Assembly: GCA_017554405.1 (NCBI GenBank)
Contig: JAFZIK010000025.1
Span: 1 to 55,035 of the forward strand
Length of the DNA: 55,035 nt
Reading direction: 5' to 3'
Source: Clostridia bacterium
GTDB lineage: Bacteria; Bacillota; Clostridia; Oscillospirales; Acutalibacteraceae
The notes under the pieces were generated by a model. It was not told the origin of the DNA. It worked only from the letters and a program-made list of their open reading frames with translations, and did no database searches. Below, one piece after another: positions 6,115 to 14,665 of this stretch (position 1 is the first letter of the stretch; the number at the start of each line of letters is the position of its first letter). A program made the position numbers and the translations under genes.

Positions 6115-8627
6115 TACGCAGTCTCCGTGCTGTTTGCTTTTTCAAGATGCAGTTTTTTAATAGCATCCTCACGCATTTTGTATTTAAGTATCTTGCCCGC
6201 AACGTTCATCGGGAACTCTTTCACAAAATCAATGTAACGCGGGACCTTATGCTTTGCCATATGCGACATAACATACTGCTTTAATTCATCCTCGGTCATA
6301 GTTTCGCCGTCCTTTAAGATAACCGCGGCAAAAATCTCTTCACCGTATTGCTCATCGGGCACGCCGATAACCTGAACGTCCTTGACCTTTTCGTTGGTAT
6401 AAATAAATTCCTCTATTTCTTTCGGATAAATATTTTCACCGCCGCGGATAATCATATCCTTAAGGCGACCTGTGATCTTGTAATTGCCTTCAGGCGTTCT
6501 GCAGGCAAGATCACCGGTATGTAACCAGCCATCCTTATCGATGGCGGCGGCGGTAGCCTTCGGCATTTTATAATAGCCCTTCATAATATTATAGCCGCGG
6601 GCAACAAATTCACCGGTTACCTCATCGGGGCAATCCTCGCCGGTTTCGGGGTCAACGATTTTGCATTCGATTTCCGGCATGGGACCGCCAACCGTTGTAA
6701 CGCGAACCTCGAGCGGGTCATCGGTAGAGCTCATAGTGCAGCCGGGTGAAGCTTCGGTTTGTCCGTAAACAATAACGATCTCACGCATATTCATCTTATC
6801 AACAACATCGCGCATAACCGATATTGGACACGGGCTGCCCGCCATAATACCGGTTCTTATATACGAGAAATCGGTTTTTGCAAAATCGGGATGTTCAAGC
6901 AGGGCGATAAACATTGTCGGAACGCCGTGGAATGCGGTTATATGTTCGTTATTTATGCAGGCAAGCGCCGGCTTTGGCGAAAAATAAGGGAGCGGACAAA
7001 GGGTTGCGCCATGAGTCATTGAAGCCGTCATTGCAAGAACCATACCGAAGCAATGGAACATCGGGACCTGGATCATCATTCGGTCGGCGGTAGAAAGATC
7101 CATTCTGTCCCCTATGCATTTACCGTTGTTAACAACGTTATAATGTGTTAGCATTACGCCCTTGGGAAATCCGGTAGTGCCGGAGGTATACTGCATATTG
7201 CAAACGTCGTCCTTAGAGACGCTTTCCGCCATAGTATAAACCTGCTCAAGCGGAACGGAATCGGCAAGACTTACGGCGTCTTCCCATTTAATGCAACCTT
7301 TTTGCTCAAATCCTACTGTTATAATATGCCTTAAAAATGGCAGTTTGCGGCTAAATAGCGGCTCACCTTTTTTCTTGGTCTCAAGCTCCGGGCAAAGCTC
7401 CGCCATTATCCCGGAATAATCGGAATCCCTGTAACCGCTTATCATTATGAGGGTATGGGTATCAGACTGCTTTAAAAGATACTCAGCCTCGTGGATCTTA
7501 TAAGCGGTATTTACAGTAACCAAAACGGCGCCGATCTTTGTTGCCGCCCAAAAAGCGATATACCACTGCGGAATATTTGTAGCCCATACCGCAACATGGG
7601 TCCCCTTTTTAACGCCAAGCGCAATAAGCGAGCGCGCAAAGGTATCAACGTCATCCCGAAATTCGCTGTAAGTCCTTGTATAATCAAGCGTAGTATACTT
7701 AAAAGCATACTGATCCGGGAACTCCTCAACCATTTTATCAAGCACCTGCGGAAAGGTATGATCGATAAGCAGTTCCTTTTTCCAAACGTAATTACCGGTA
7801 TGAGCGCGATTGAAATAGAGATTTGATTTTGCTTTTGAAGTATCGCCGAACTGTCGCATGAAGTTAATAAAATGCGCGAAAATGACCACCATATCGTTAA
7901 GCACCGAAAGCCATTCGGGATCCCATTCAAGCGATATGAAGCCATCATAATTGATAGAACGAAGGGCGGCGATAATATCACTTATAGGGAGATCGCCCTC
8001 GCCTATAAGACAGCGTTCAAGTTTGCCGGAAATCATTCTCCCGTCACAGATATGAACGTGCTTTATATAAATACCGAGGTTCGTAATTGTCTGTTCCGGT
8101 TGCTCGCCGCCGAAAAAGCAAGTAGCGCTTATATTCCAAAGAGCCGCAACGCTATCGGTGGGAAACCAATTTAAGAATTCACATAACCGTAAAGTATCGG
8201 CAAATATTCCGCAGGTTTCAATAAGCAAAATTACCTTACCGGATTTTGCGGCGGGCAAAACGCTGTTTATGACCGCTTTTACCGCGTCCTCTTCCCCATT
8301 ATCATCGGTTTTTACACGGACGTAAGGAATATTAAGCGAAGACGCTACGGAAATACAGCGTTCGATTTCATTAACACTGTTTTCATAGTCGGCGCTATCC
8401 CCCATTTTGCATATCGAATCAACGCAGGGTATCTTAATGTTTAATTCGTGAACTCTGCGCGCGGTCGCGGCGGAGGTATAGTTATAGAACGCACCGTTCT
8501 TATCGGTAAAAAGCGAACCGTGCGTATTATGAAGCTCTATGCCCTCATATTTTAGCTCGCGCGCTATTTTACACATTTCGTCAAAACTCGCGTCGTGCCA
8601 GCCTTTGCTTGAAAAAGCAAATCTCAT
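6114..8627 (-). CDS. Fusion of a xylose isomerase-like TIM barrel and an AMP-dependent acyl-CoA synthetase
   Basis: A two-domain protein of 837 residues. Residues 1 to about 255 resemble the sugar phosphate isomerase/AP endonuclease-2 TIM barrel (MRFAFSSKGWHDASFDEM at the start, FISLEWDPEW near 238). Residues from about 275 to 825 are an acyl-CoA synthetase with TSGTTGFPKGVMLTHYN, GYNIMKGYYK, the YGQTEAS motif and the terminal catalytic lysine in VAGKILKYKM. The start follows GAGGAGG. It lies 4 bases after the LeuA-like gene in the same operon. The ligase half should make a CoA ester from a carboxylic acid. A branched short-chain acid is plausible from the neighbours but not proven. The role of the barrel is unknown. 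Confidence 0.85.
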   Translation of the reverse strand: MRFAFSSKGWHDASFDEMCKIARELKYEGIELHNTHGSLFTDKNGAFYNYTSAATARRVHELNIKIPCVDSICKMGDSADYENSVNEIERCISVASSLNIPYVRVKTDDNGEEDAVKAVINSVLPAAKSGKVILLIETCGIFADTLRLCEFLNWFPTDSVAALWNISATCFFGGEQPEQTITNLGIYIKHVHICDGRMISGKLERCLIGEGDLPISDIIAALRSINYDGFISLEWDPEWLSVLNDMVVIFAHFINFMRQFGDTSKAKSNLYFNRAHTGNYVWKKELLIDHTFPQVLDKMVEEFPDQYAFKYTTLDYTRTYSEFRDDVDTFARSLIALGVKKGTHVAVWATNIPQWYIAFWAATKIGAVLVTVNTAYKIHEAEYLLKQSDTHTLIMISGYRDSDYSGIMAELCPELETKKKGEPLFSRKLPFLRHIITVGFEQKGCIKWEDAVSLADSVPLEQVYTMAESVSKDDVCNMQYTSGTTGFPKGVMLTHYNVVNNGKCIGDRMDLSTADRMMIQVPMFHCFGMVLAMTASMTHGATLCPLPYFSPKPALACINNEHITAFHGVPTMFIALLEHPDFAKTDFSYIRTGIMAGSPCPISVMRDVVDKMNMREIVIVYGQTEASPGCTMSSTDDPLEVRVTTVGGPMPEIECKIVDPETGEDCPDEVTGEFVARGYNIMKGYYKMPKATAAAIDKDGWLHTGDLACRTPEGNYKITGRLKDMIIRGGENIYPKEIEEFIYTNEKVKDVQVIGVPDEQYGEEIFAAVILKDGETMTEDELKQYVMSHMAKHKVPRYIDFVKEFPMNVAGKILKYKMREDAIKKLHLEKANSTETA

Positions 8628-8631
8628 AAGG

Positions 8632-10014
8632 TTATGCCTCCTCGTAGAGAATCTTATTGAGCGCGCTTATGTATGCGCGGATGCTTGCGCCGATTATATC
8701 GGTTGAAAGCCCTTTTCCGGAGTATAGTTTGCCGCCTGAGCGAAGTTTAACAAGCGCACTGCCCATCGCCTCGTGACCCTCAGTGATAGACTGTATCTGA
8801 AAATCATCAAGCTCAAAGTGGCGACCGGTTATCTGTTCTATCGTGCGGAAAGCGGCATCGATAGGACCGTCACCCACCGAAATGCCGGTATACGTAACGC
8901 CATCCTTGATCATATTGATCTGGGCGGATGACGTCATAACGTTTCCGGACTGAATGGAATACTGATCGAGCGTATAGACGGGTTCGACCTGCAGAGCCGT
9001 TGAAGCGATGATTGCTTCCATTTCCTTAAGTGATACGTTCTTTTTATTAGCAATACGCTTAAATTCGGAGTAAACCTTTTTAATATCCTCATCACTGAGA
9101 TCGTAACCGATTTTAAGCGCCGCCGCGCGGACCGCATCAATATCATCGTCAACATCAAGCGATATTTCGCCGGCATCTGCCTTTGTATCAGCTTCGTTTT
9201 CATCTTTATCGCCGGATATTATCCATTCAATACGCGAAAGTATTGTATTTGACGAAGTAAAATCAATATTTGTGGTAAGACCGGCGTGGAATTTTGATGT
9301 TCGGAAAATCTCGATAGCCGTCATAAGTCCTGTAATATCACCGCCTACGCAGGTTTTTACGATATCAGCACCTTTTCTTAAAACAGCAAATGATGATGCG
9401 GCTGCCATACCGGTCGCATCGGAACAGCAAATACCGAATAAAATACCGTCGACGCCTTGAACACCTGTGCGAACGTTAGATACAAAGTCAGCCATTTCAT
9501 CCGGAAACAGCATACCCTCGTTATCATAAAGCGTTACCGCTTTGGCACCGGCATCTACCGCGGCGTTAAGTATATCTGTAAGCGTTTTTATATCTGCTCT
9601 TGTTGCGTCCAGCGCGCAAAACTCAATATCGCCGCATTTTGCTGCGGCATACTTCACAAGTTCACCGGCAAGTTTTGTCATTGCCGGACCTTTTTTATGA
9701 AAACCGTATTCCATGCCAACGTCGGAAACGGGCAATGAAATGCGTATTCTCGGGCATTTTGCCGAAGCGAGTGCCGCGGCGACTAAATCTATTTCACCCT
9801 CGGAGGTTCCGCCCTCAACAGATAATACAGTAGATTTTACTGAGGAAGCGATCGTTTTTATAAGTAAAACGTCCTTTGCCTCACTCGCTATTTTCGGCAG
9901 TTCGATAATATCGACCTTTAGTTTTTCAAGCTGTCTTGCAATTTCGATAGATTCTTTAAACCCGAATACTTTGCTCCTGTTAAGCGTTGTGTCGGCAACA
10001 AAAATTGTTTTCAT
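8632..10014 (-). CDS. LeuA-like protein with degenerate catalytic barrel and intact LeuA regulatory domain
   Basis: A 460-residue homologue of 2-isopropylmalate/citramalate synthases. The C-terminal LeuA dimer (allosteric) domain, about 370-455, is well kept (YTGISVGDGPIDAAFRTIEQ). The barrel has lost the usual active-site residues. The canonical DTTLRDGEQ reads DTTLNRSKV (8-16), the EDATR glutamate reads LDATR (135-139), and the HxHND metal site reads GICCSDATG (194-202). The protein is therefore probably not a working synthase. It may bind leucine or a 2-oxoacid as a sensor or partner, or catalyse a different reaction. It is the first gene of the operon behind the T-box at 10015-10287, with ribosome binding site GAGGT. 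Confidence 0.8.
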   Translation of the reverse strand: MKTIFVADTTLNRSKVFGFKESIEIARQLEKLKVDIIELPKIASEAKDVLLIKTIASSVKSTVLSVEGGTSEGEIDLVAAALASAKCPRIRISLPVSDVGMEYGFHKKGPAMTKLAGELVKYAAAKCGDIEFCALDATRADIKTLTDILNAAVDAGAKAVTLYDNEGMLFPDEMADFVSNVRTGVQGVDGILFGICCSDATGMAAASSFAVLRKGADIVKTCVGGDITGLMTAIEIFRTSKFHAGLTTNIDFTSSNTILSRIEWIISGDKDENEADTKADAGEISLDVDDDIDAVRAAALKIGYDLSDEDIKKVYSEFKRIANKKNVSLKEMEAIIASTALQVEPVYTLDQYSIQSGNVMTSSAQINMIKDGVTYTGISVGDGPIDAAFRTIEQITGRHFELDDFQIQSITEGHEAMGSALVKLRSGGKLYSGKGLSTDIIGASIRAYISALNKILYEEA

Positions 10015-10287
10015 ATTTTTACCTCACATAAAAGAATAGTCCCCGAAGCCAAACGGCTTCGGGGACGAATAAAATTCGCGGTACCACCCCGATTGCAGAA
10101 ATATCTGCCACTCGGAAGGCTCATACAAGCCCTTTGCTATGATAACGGTGCATGCCGTAACCTCTTACTCAGTTCGGAAGTTCTGCTCGGGAATGAGACT
10201 TTTTTGAAACTCTGCTATCGGCTTGCACCAAACGCCGACTCTCTGAAGCGATCGTTACAAAAAATAGTTCCTTCAACGCATTTAACA
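10015..10287 (-). promoter_or_regulatory. T-box leader 1, upstream of the LeuA-like/ligase-fusion operon
   Basis: Stem I has AGAGAG followed by a TCGGC...GCCGA hairpin with the GTTTGGTGCAA loop. The T-box GGGGTGGTACCGCG is at 10077-10090 and the terminator hairpin at 10039-10066. The UGGU bulge would pair with a tRNA ending ACCA. By the same alignment that gives AUC and GUA in the other two leaders, the specifier position (10182-10184) reads AGA. That is not a branched-chain codon, so the cognate tRNA is unresolved. Confidence 0.9.
10032..10066 (-). terminator. Intrinsic terminator of T-box leader 1
   Basis: GTCCCCGAAGCC pairs with GGCTTCGGGGAC around GTTT, followed by TATTCTTTT on the minus strand. 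It competes with the antiterminator containing the T-box. Confidence 0.85.
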
Positions 10288-10293
10288 AATGGT

Positions 10294-10322
10294 AGTATAG
10301 CACATAGATTCTAATATTGCAA
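10294..10322 (-). promoter_or_regulatory. Promoter of T-box leader 1
   Basis: TTGCAA (10317-10322), 17-base spacer, TATACT (10294-10299) on the minus strand. It starts just after the ilvE stop, so this operon can be transcribed independently of ilvE. Confidence 0.7.
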
Positions 10323-10330
10323 GTATTATT

Positions 10331-11395
10331 TTAACCGATCATGTAGGTCCAGCCGAATTTATCCTCGGTTTTGCCCCACTGAATACCGGTAAGGGTATCG
10401 TAAAGATGCTGGGTGACCTCGCCGATCTTACCTTTATTTATGATAAACTTGTTATCCTTATAGTTAAGCTCGCCGATCGGAGAAACAACTGCGGCTGTTC
10501 CGCAACCCCATGCCTCTTCAAGCTTGCCGCTTTCAAGCGCCTCTTCAAGCTCATCAACGCTGATCCTGCGCTCTTCAACCTTATAACCCTCGCTCTTTAA
10601 CACCTCAATGCAGGATTTGCGGGTTATGCCGGGTAGAATTGAACCAAGCAAAGCGGGCGTTACTATAACGCCGTCAATCTTGAACATAACGTTCATAGCG
10701 CCGACTTCTTCAATGTATTTACGCTCAACACCGTCAAGCCAAAGGACCTGCGAATAGCCCTTATCCTCGGCGCGTTTACCCGCTCGGTTGCTCGCGGCAT
10801 AGTTACCGCCGCATTTTGCCTCGCCGGTTCCGCCGCGAACTGCGCGGACGTCCTCCGATTCAATCATAATGCGGACCGGATTTATACCCTCTTTATAGTA
10901 ACTGCCAACAGGTGAAGCGATGATGATATAAGTAACGTTCTTGACCGAGTGAACGCCGAGCGTTTCATCATTACCGAACATAAAGGGGCGCAGATAAAGG
11001 GACGTGCCGGGCGCGGAGGGTGTCCAATCCTTTTCCACCTCAACAAATTTTGTAAGCGCTTCAAGAGCGTCATCCTCCGGTATCTGCGGCAGGCACATAC
11101 GGTCGGCGGATCTGTTCATTCTGCGGATGTTTTCCATAGGTCTGAAGAGCTGAACCTTACCGTCGGCACGGCGATAAGCCTTTAAGCCCTCAAATATTTC
11201 GGAACCGTAGTGAAGCACCGTAGACGCAGGATGCAAAGTAATGTTTGAAAACGGCACTATGCGTGCATCTTTCCAGCCTTCGCCCTCAACGTAATCCATA
11301 ATAAACATATGGTCAGTGAAGTATTTGCCGAATCCTAAAGCCGAAACGTCCGGCTTCTGCTTCGGGCTATTTGTGAGTTTAACTGTAATATTCAT
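10331..11395 (-). CDS. ilvE: Branched-chain amino acid aminotransferase
   Basis: A class IV PLP aminotransferase of 354 residues, long type II form. The PLP lysine is K194 in GTGEAKCGGNYAAS. FEGLKAYR (68-75) and the C-terminal GCGTAAVVSPIGEL, which binds PLP phosphate, are present. It interconverts Val, Leu and Ile with their 2-oxoacids using glutamate/2-oxoglutarate. It lies 12 bases downstream of the 2-oxoacid oxidoreductase genes, with AAGGAGG before the ATG. It would aminate the oxoacids made by that complex, or supply oxoacids if the flux runs the other way. It is the last gene of the operon led by T-box 2. Confidence 0.93.
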   Translation of the reverse strand: MNITVKLTNSPKQKPDVSALGFGKYFTDHMFIMDYVEGEGWKDARIVPFSNITLHPASTVLHYGSEIFEGLKAYRRADGKVQLFRPMENIRRMNRSADRMCLPQIPEDDALEALTKFVEVEKDWTPSAPGTSLYLRPFMFGNDETLGVHSVKNVTYIIIASPVGSYYKEGINPVRIMIESEDVRAVRGGTGEAKCGGNYAASNRAGKRAEDKGYSQVLWLDGVERKYIEEVGAMNVMFKIDGVIVTPALLGSILPGITRKSCIEVLKSEGYKVEERRISVDELEEALESGKLEEAWGCGTAAVVSPIGELNYKDNKFIINKGKIGEVTQHLYDTLTGIQWGKTEDKFGWTYMIG

Positions 11396-11407
11396 AAAAC
11401 TGCCTCC

Positions 11408-11941
11408 TTAATTCTCATAGCCGATTTTAATGGCTTTAAGATTGATATCAAGCATATCGGGATGTTTTGCGGAAACGACCTTTTTAAGCGCCGCAATAAC
11501 CGTTTCTTCATCATATTCGCCGGTTTCTTTGAGTATCTTACCGATAATTATCATATTGGCAAGTTTGCCAACGCCGTTTTCATCGGCAAGCTTGGTCGCG
11601 GGTATGTAAAACACCTTAACGTCGCTTCTCGTTACTTTGCGCTCAATGAGCGAGGAATCGGCAAAAATAATGCCACCCGGGACAACGCTGTTTTCATATC
11701 TGTCAAGAGAAGGTAAATTCATCGCGATAAGAACGTCCGGCGTTGAAACGATTGGCGAACCGACCGGCTCATCGCCGATAATAACGCTGCAGCTTGCGGT
11801 GCCGCCGCGCATTTCAGGACCGTAGGAAGGAAGCCAGCTTACCTGCTTATCCTCAATAAGGCCCTTATATGCGGCAAATTTTCCGGCAAAGAGTATACCC
11901 TGACCGCCGAACCCGGCAAATAAATACTGAGTTGTTTTCAT
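11408..11941 (-). CDS. 2-oxoacid:ferredoxin oxidoreductase, gamma subunit
   Basis: A 177-residue protein of the POR/KOR gamma family. The start, [16 protein letters not shown], and [18 protein letters not shown] (39-56) are typical. It is one subunit of a complex that interconverts a 2-oxoacid and CoA with an acyl-CoA, CO2 and reduced ferredoxin. Its ATG overlaps the stop of the beta-subunit gene (ATGA), as expected for equal subunit synthesis. Subunit sizes and order match the 3-methyl-2-oxobutanoate (VOR) type. The neighbouring ilvE supports branched-chain substrates, although aromatic or pyruvate use is not excluded from sequence alone. Confidence 0.88.
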   Translation of the reverse strand: MKTTQYLFAGFGGQGILFAGKFAAYKGLIEDKQVSWLPSYGPEMRGGTASCSVIIGDEPVGSPIVSTPDVLIAMNLPSLDRYENSVVPGGIIFADSSLIERKVTRSDVKVFYIPATKLADENGVGKLANMIIIGKILKETGEYDEETVIAALKKVVSAKHPDMLDINLKAIKIGYEN

Positions 11942-12693
11942 ACAAGTCTCTCCCCCTTTGCCGAACGGTCCTTATAAACGCCGAGCGGATAATAAGGTAT
12001 CATTTTCTCATCTATCCATTTAAGAGCATTTTGCGGAGTAAGACCCCAGTTGGTAGGACAGCTTGAGATGACCTCAATAAGAGAAAAGCCTTTGTTTTCG
12101 ATCTGATTCTGAAAAGCCTTTTTGATAGCTTTTTTTGCGGCGTTAATATTCTTAATGTTATTAACGGCAACGCGCTCGATATATTCAGCGCCGTCAAGCT
12201 CGGAAAGCATTTCACAGACCTTTACCGGAAAACCGCAGAGCTTAACGTCCCTGCCGTATGGGGAAGTCTGCGTTACCTGACCGGGAAGCGAAGTTGGTGC
12301 CATCTGACCGCCGGTCATGCCGTAAATGGCATTGTTAATGAATATAACAGTAATATTTTCATTGCGCGCCGCCGCGTGAACGGTTTCAGCCATACCGATA
12401 GACGCAAGGTCTCCGTCACCCTGATAGGTAAACACGATCTTGCTCGGATCGGCGCGTTTAACGCCTGTAGCGACCGCGGGCGCACGGCCGTGAGCTGCCT
12501 CGATCATATCGCAGTTAAAATAATCGTATGCCATAACCGAGCAACCGACCGGAGCGATACCGATAGTTTTGCCCTCGATACCGAATTCATCGATAGCTTC
12601 GGCAACAAGGCGGTGAACTATGCCGTGGGTGCAACCCGGGCAATAGTGGAGCGGAACGTCCGCCAGCGCTTTTGGTTTATCGAATACTACCAT
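11938..12693 (-). CDS. 2-oxoacid:ferredoxin oxidoreductase, thiamine diphosphate-binding beta subunit
   Basis: A 251-residue TPP-binding subunit. The motif runs from GDGDLASIG near residue 96 to the NNAIYGMTGGQ segment near 123. The entry LHYCPGCTHGIVHRL is typical of VOR/KOR beta chains. It binds thiamine diphosphate and carries out decarboxylation, or carboxylation in reverse. The start overlaps the alpha-subunit stop by one base (TAATG). It lacks the C-terminal extension of pyruvate-specific enzymes, in line with a four-subunit VOR-type complex. Confidence 0.88.
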   Translation of the reverse strand: MVVFDKPKALADVPLHYCPGCTHGIVHRLVAEAIDEFGIEGKTIGIAPVGCSVMAYDYFNCDMIEAAHGRAPAVATGVKRADPSKIVFTYQGDGDLASIGMAETVHAAARNENITVIFINNAIYGMTGGQMAPTSLPGQVTQTSPYGRDVKLCGFPVKVCEMLSELDGAEYIERVAVNNIKNINAAKKAIKKAFQNQIENKGFSLIEVISSCPTNWGLTPQNALKWIDEKMIPYYPLGVYKDRSAKGERLV

Positions 12694-13760
12694 TATTTCT
12701 CGCCTCCATTTGCTGCTTCTTCAATGCTTGCAAGAACCTGATCCGGAAGAGGTATCATACCGCCAACACGGTTGCAAAGCATATATTTTGCTTTGCATTC
12801 GGTTGCAAGCTTAACGTCCTCTATCATCTGACCCATAGAAAGCTCAACACTGATAAAGGCATGAATCTTCTCCGCCGCCTTTTTGAATACGTCCTTCGGG
12901 AACGGCCAAAGAGTTATAGGTCTTATCATACCTGCCTTAATACCATTAGCGCGTGCGGCGTTGATTGCGTTTTTGGATACGCGCGCGGCGATACCGAAGG
13001 CTGCAACGCATATCTCGGCATCATCCATAAGGTATTCTTCAAACATTACCTCGTTTGCTTCGACCTGTTCGTATCTCTTAAAGCGATCAAAGTTTACCTG
13101 TTCAAGCTGTTCGGGTTTAAGATATAAAGAGTTGATTATATTATGCTCGCGCTTGTTATCGGTTCCTGTAGTTGCCCATGGCTTTTCAGGCGCCGGCTCG
13201 ACCTTTAATGATTCAAGGTCAACCGGTTCCATCATCTGACCCATTGTTCCGTCGGCTAAAATCATTGCCGTCATCCGGTATTTATCGGCTGTATCAAATG
13301 CCTTGACCGTAAGTGAAGCCATTTCCTGAACCGAAGCCGGAGCGTAAACCACCATATGGTAATCGCCGTGACCGCCGCCGCGGGTAGCCTGAAAATAATC
13401 CGACTGCGAAGGCTGAATACCGCCAAGACCCGGACCGCCGCGCTGAACGTTAACAACGAACGCCGGAAGGTCGGCGCCGGCAAGATAAGATAAGCCCTCA
13501 CTTTTAAGCGAAATTCCCGGGCTTGAAGATGAAGTCATAACGCGTTTACCCGCACTTGATACGCCATAAACCATATTTATTGCGGCGATCTCACTTTCGG
13601 CCTGCAAAAAGGTGCCGCCGATTTTTGGCATTTTTTTTGCCATATATGCCGCGACCTCTGTTTGAGGGGTTATAGGATATCCGAAATAATGGCGACAGCC
13701 GGCAATAATTGCCGCCTCGGCTATTGCTTCGTTACCCTTCATCAAAACTTTATCAGCCAT
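12693..13760 (-). CDS. vorB: 2-oxoacid:ferredoxin oxidoreductase, alpha subunit (VorB-like)
   Basis: A 355-residue alpha subunit. KGNEAIAEAAIIAGCRHYFGYPITPQTE near the start, FLQAESEIAAINMVYG and GGPGLGGIQPSQSDYFQA place it in the VorB/KorA group. Such chains are usually named 3-methyl-2-oxobutanoate dehydrogenase subunit VorB. It lies 8 bases after the ferredoxin-like delta subunit and overlaps the beta subunit. With the other subunits it would link branched-chain 2-oxoacids and acyl-CoA esters through ferredoxin. Naming of VOR subunits differs between databases, so only this chain is given a symbol. Confidence 0.88.
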   Translation of the reverse strand: MADKVLMKGNEAIAEAAIIAGCRHYFGYPITPQTEVAAYMAKKMPKIGGTFLQAESEIAAINMVYGVSSAGKRVMTSSSSPGISLKSEGLSYLAGADLPAFVVNVQRGGPGLGGIQPSQSDYFQATRGGGHGDYHMVVYAPASVQEMASLTVKAFDTADKYRMTAMILADGTMGQMMEPVDLESLKVEPAPEKPWATTGTDNKREHNIINSLYLKPEQLEQVNFDRFKRYEQVEANEVMFEEYLMDDAEICVAAFGIAARVSKNAINAARANGIKAGMIRPITLWPFPKDVFKKAAEKIHAFISVELSMGQMIEDVKLATECKAKYMLCNRVGGMIPLPDQVLASIEEAANGGEK

Positions 13761-13768
13761 ATTACACC

Positions 13769-13984
13769 CTACCTTTCTACCTTAATAATGCAATCGGGAC
13801 ACATGGTTGCGCAAAAAGCGCACCCGATACAATCTTCCGGGTTCACAGCCTCTACCGGGTGGTGACCCTTTTTATTGATCTTTTCGGCAGATAACGTAAG
13901 GACCTTTTTAGGGCAAACGTCAACGCATAGCCCGCAACCCTTGCAGTTATCGGTTTTAAAGGTTAATTTCGGCATATTCAGCAC
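13769..13984 (-). CDS. 2x[4Fe-4S] ferredoxin-type delta subunit of the 2-oxoacid oxidoreductase
   Basis: A 71-residue protein with two classical cluster motifs, CKGCGLCVDVCP and CIGCAFCATMCP. It is the delta subunit that carries electrons between the TPP centre and soluble ferredoxin. It overlaps the end of the P-loop ATPase gene by 7 bases and precedes the alpha subunit. Confidence 0.9.
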   Translation of the reverse strand: MLNMPKLTFKTDNCKGCGLCVDVCPKKVLTLSAEKINKKGHHPVEAVNPEDCIGCAFCATMCPDCIIKVER

Positions 13985-14652
13985 TCCTTTTTTAAAAGTG
14001 ATTTTTGCATTTTAAGTTTAAATCCGTTATCGATTTTACCGGAAAGTTCCGTAGAAAGCCTTTCATCATACGAAGTAAACGCGATCGGTATTTTCATAAT
14101 ATCCGATATGCTCTTTGCATATGCAAGCGAGTCAATAACAGTGTTTGAATCGGTATCATCGCCTAAATTTGAGTTATTAACTATCGCGGTAAACGGAATA
14201 CCGCCGGCGAATTCGATCTCACGTAGGACCTCTACTGTAGAATCGGTATCCCTGGTGAGCGGTCTGTATTTGTTGATCACGGCAAGCATCTCATAGTTAT
14301 TCTCTTTAATTATGGCAGGCGCCAGTCTGCCAAGTGCTAGTGCGCCGCGATCATCGCCGCCTATATCAAGGACAAAATTACTTGATCTATCATCGGTTAT
14401 CGCATACATACGGTCTGGCAACGCCGGAATATCAAGATTTGATCCTGCATAATCTGAACAGATCAGTTCGATCCCCATAGCTTTTAACTCGTCTACACTG
14501 TCCTTTGTTCTGAAATAAGGATTAACGATATCGAGGTCGGCTATCGAGACCTTTTTGCCCTGAGCCTTTAAGTTGTATGCAATATTAAGAGCTACGTTTG
14601 TTTTACCGCTGCCGTAATGACCGCAAACTATTGTAATCCGTTTAAACTCCAT
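13978..14652 (-). CDS. MinD/ParA-like P-loop ATPase within the 2-oxoacid oxidoreductase operon
   Basis: A 224-residue deviant Walker-A ATPase. CGHYGSGKTNVALNIAYNL near the N-terminus is the P-loop, DLDIVNPYFRTKD follows it, and VLDIGGDDRGA near residue 95 is the Walker B-like segment. Start chosen at the ATG preceded by GGTGAG; a GTG three codons upstream is the alternative. The gene is embedded between the ligase and the ferredoxin subunit and overlaps the latter. Relatives in this superfamily load iron-sulfur clusters or metals (NBP35/CooC-like) or position proteins. A maturation role for the iron-sulfur enzyme is a reasonable guess. There is no CxxC cluster-binding motif. Confidence 0.75.
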   Translation of the reverse strand: MEFKRITIVCGHYGSGKTNVALNIAYNLKAQGKKVSIADLDIVNPYFRTKDSVDELKAMGIELICSDYAGSNLDIPALPDRMYAITDDRSSNFVLDIGGDDRGALALGRLAPAIIKENNYEMLAVINKYRPLTRDTDSTVEVLREIEFAGGIPFTAIVNNSNLGDDTDSNTVIDSLAYAKSISDIMKIPIAFTSYDERLSTELSGKIDNGFKLKMQKSLLKKEC

Positions 14653-14665
14653 AAAACTCACCGTA

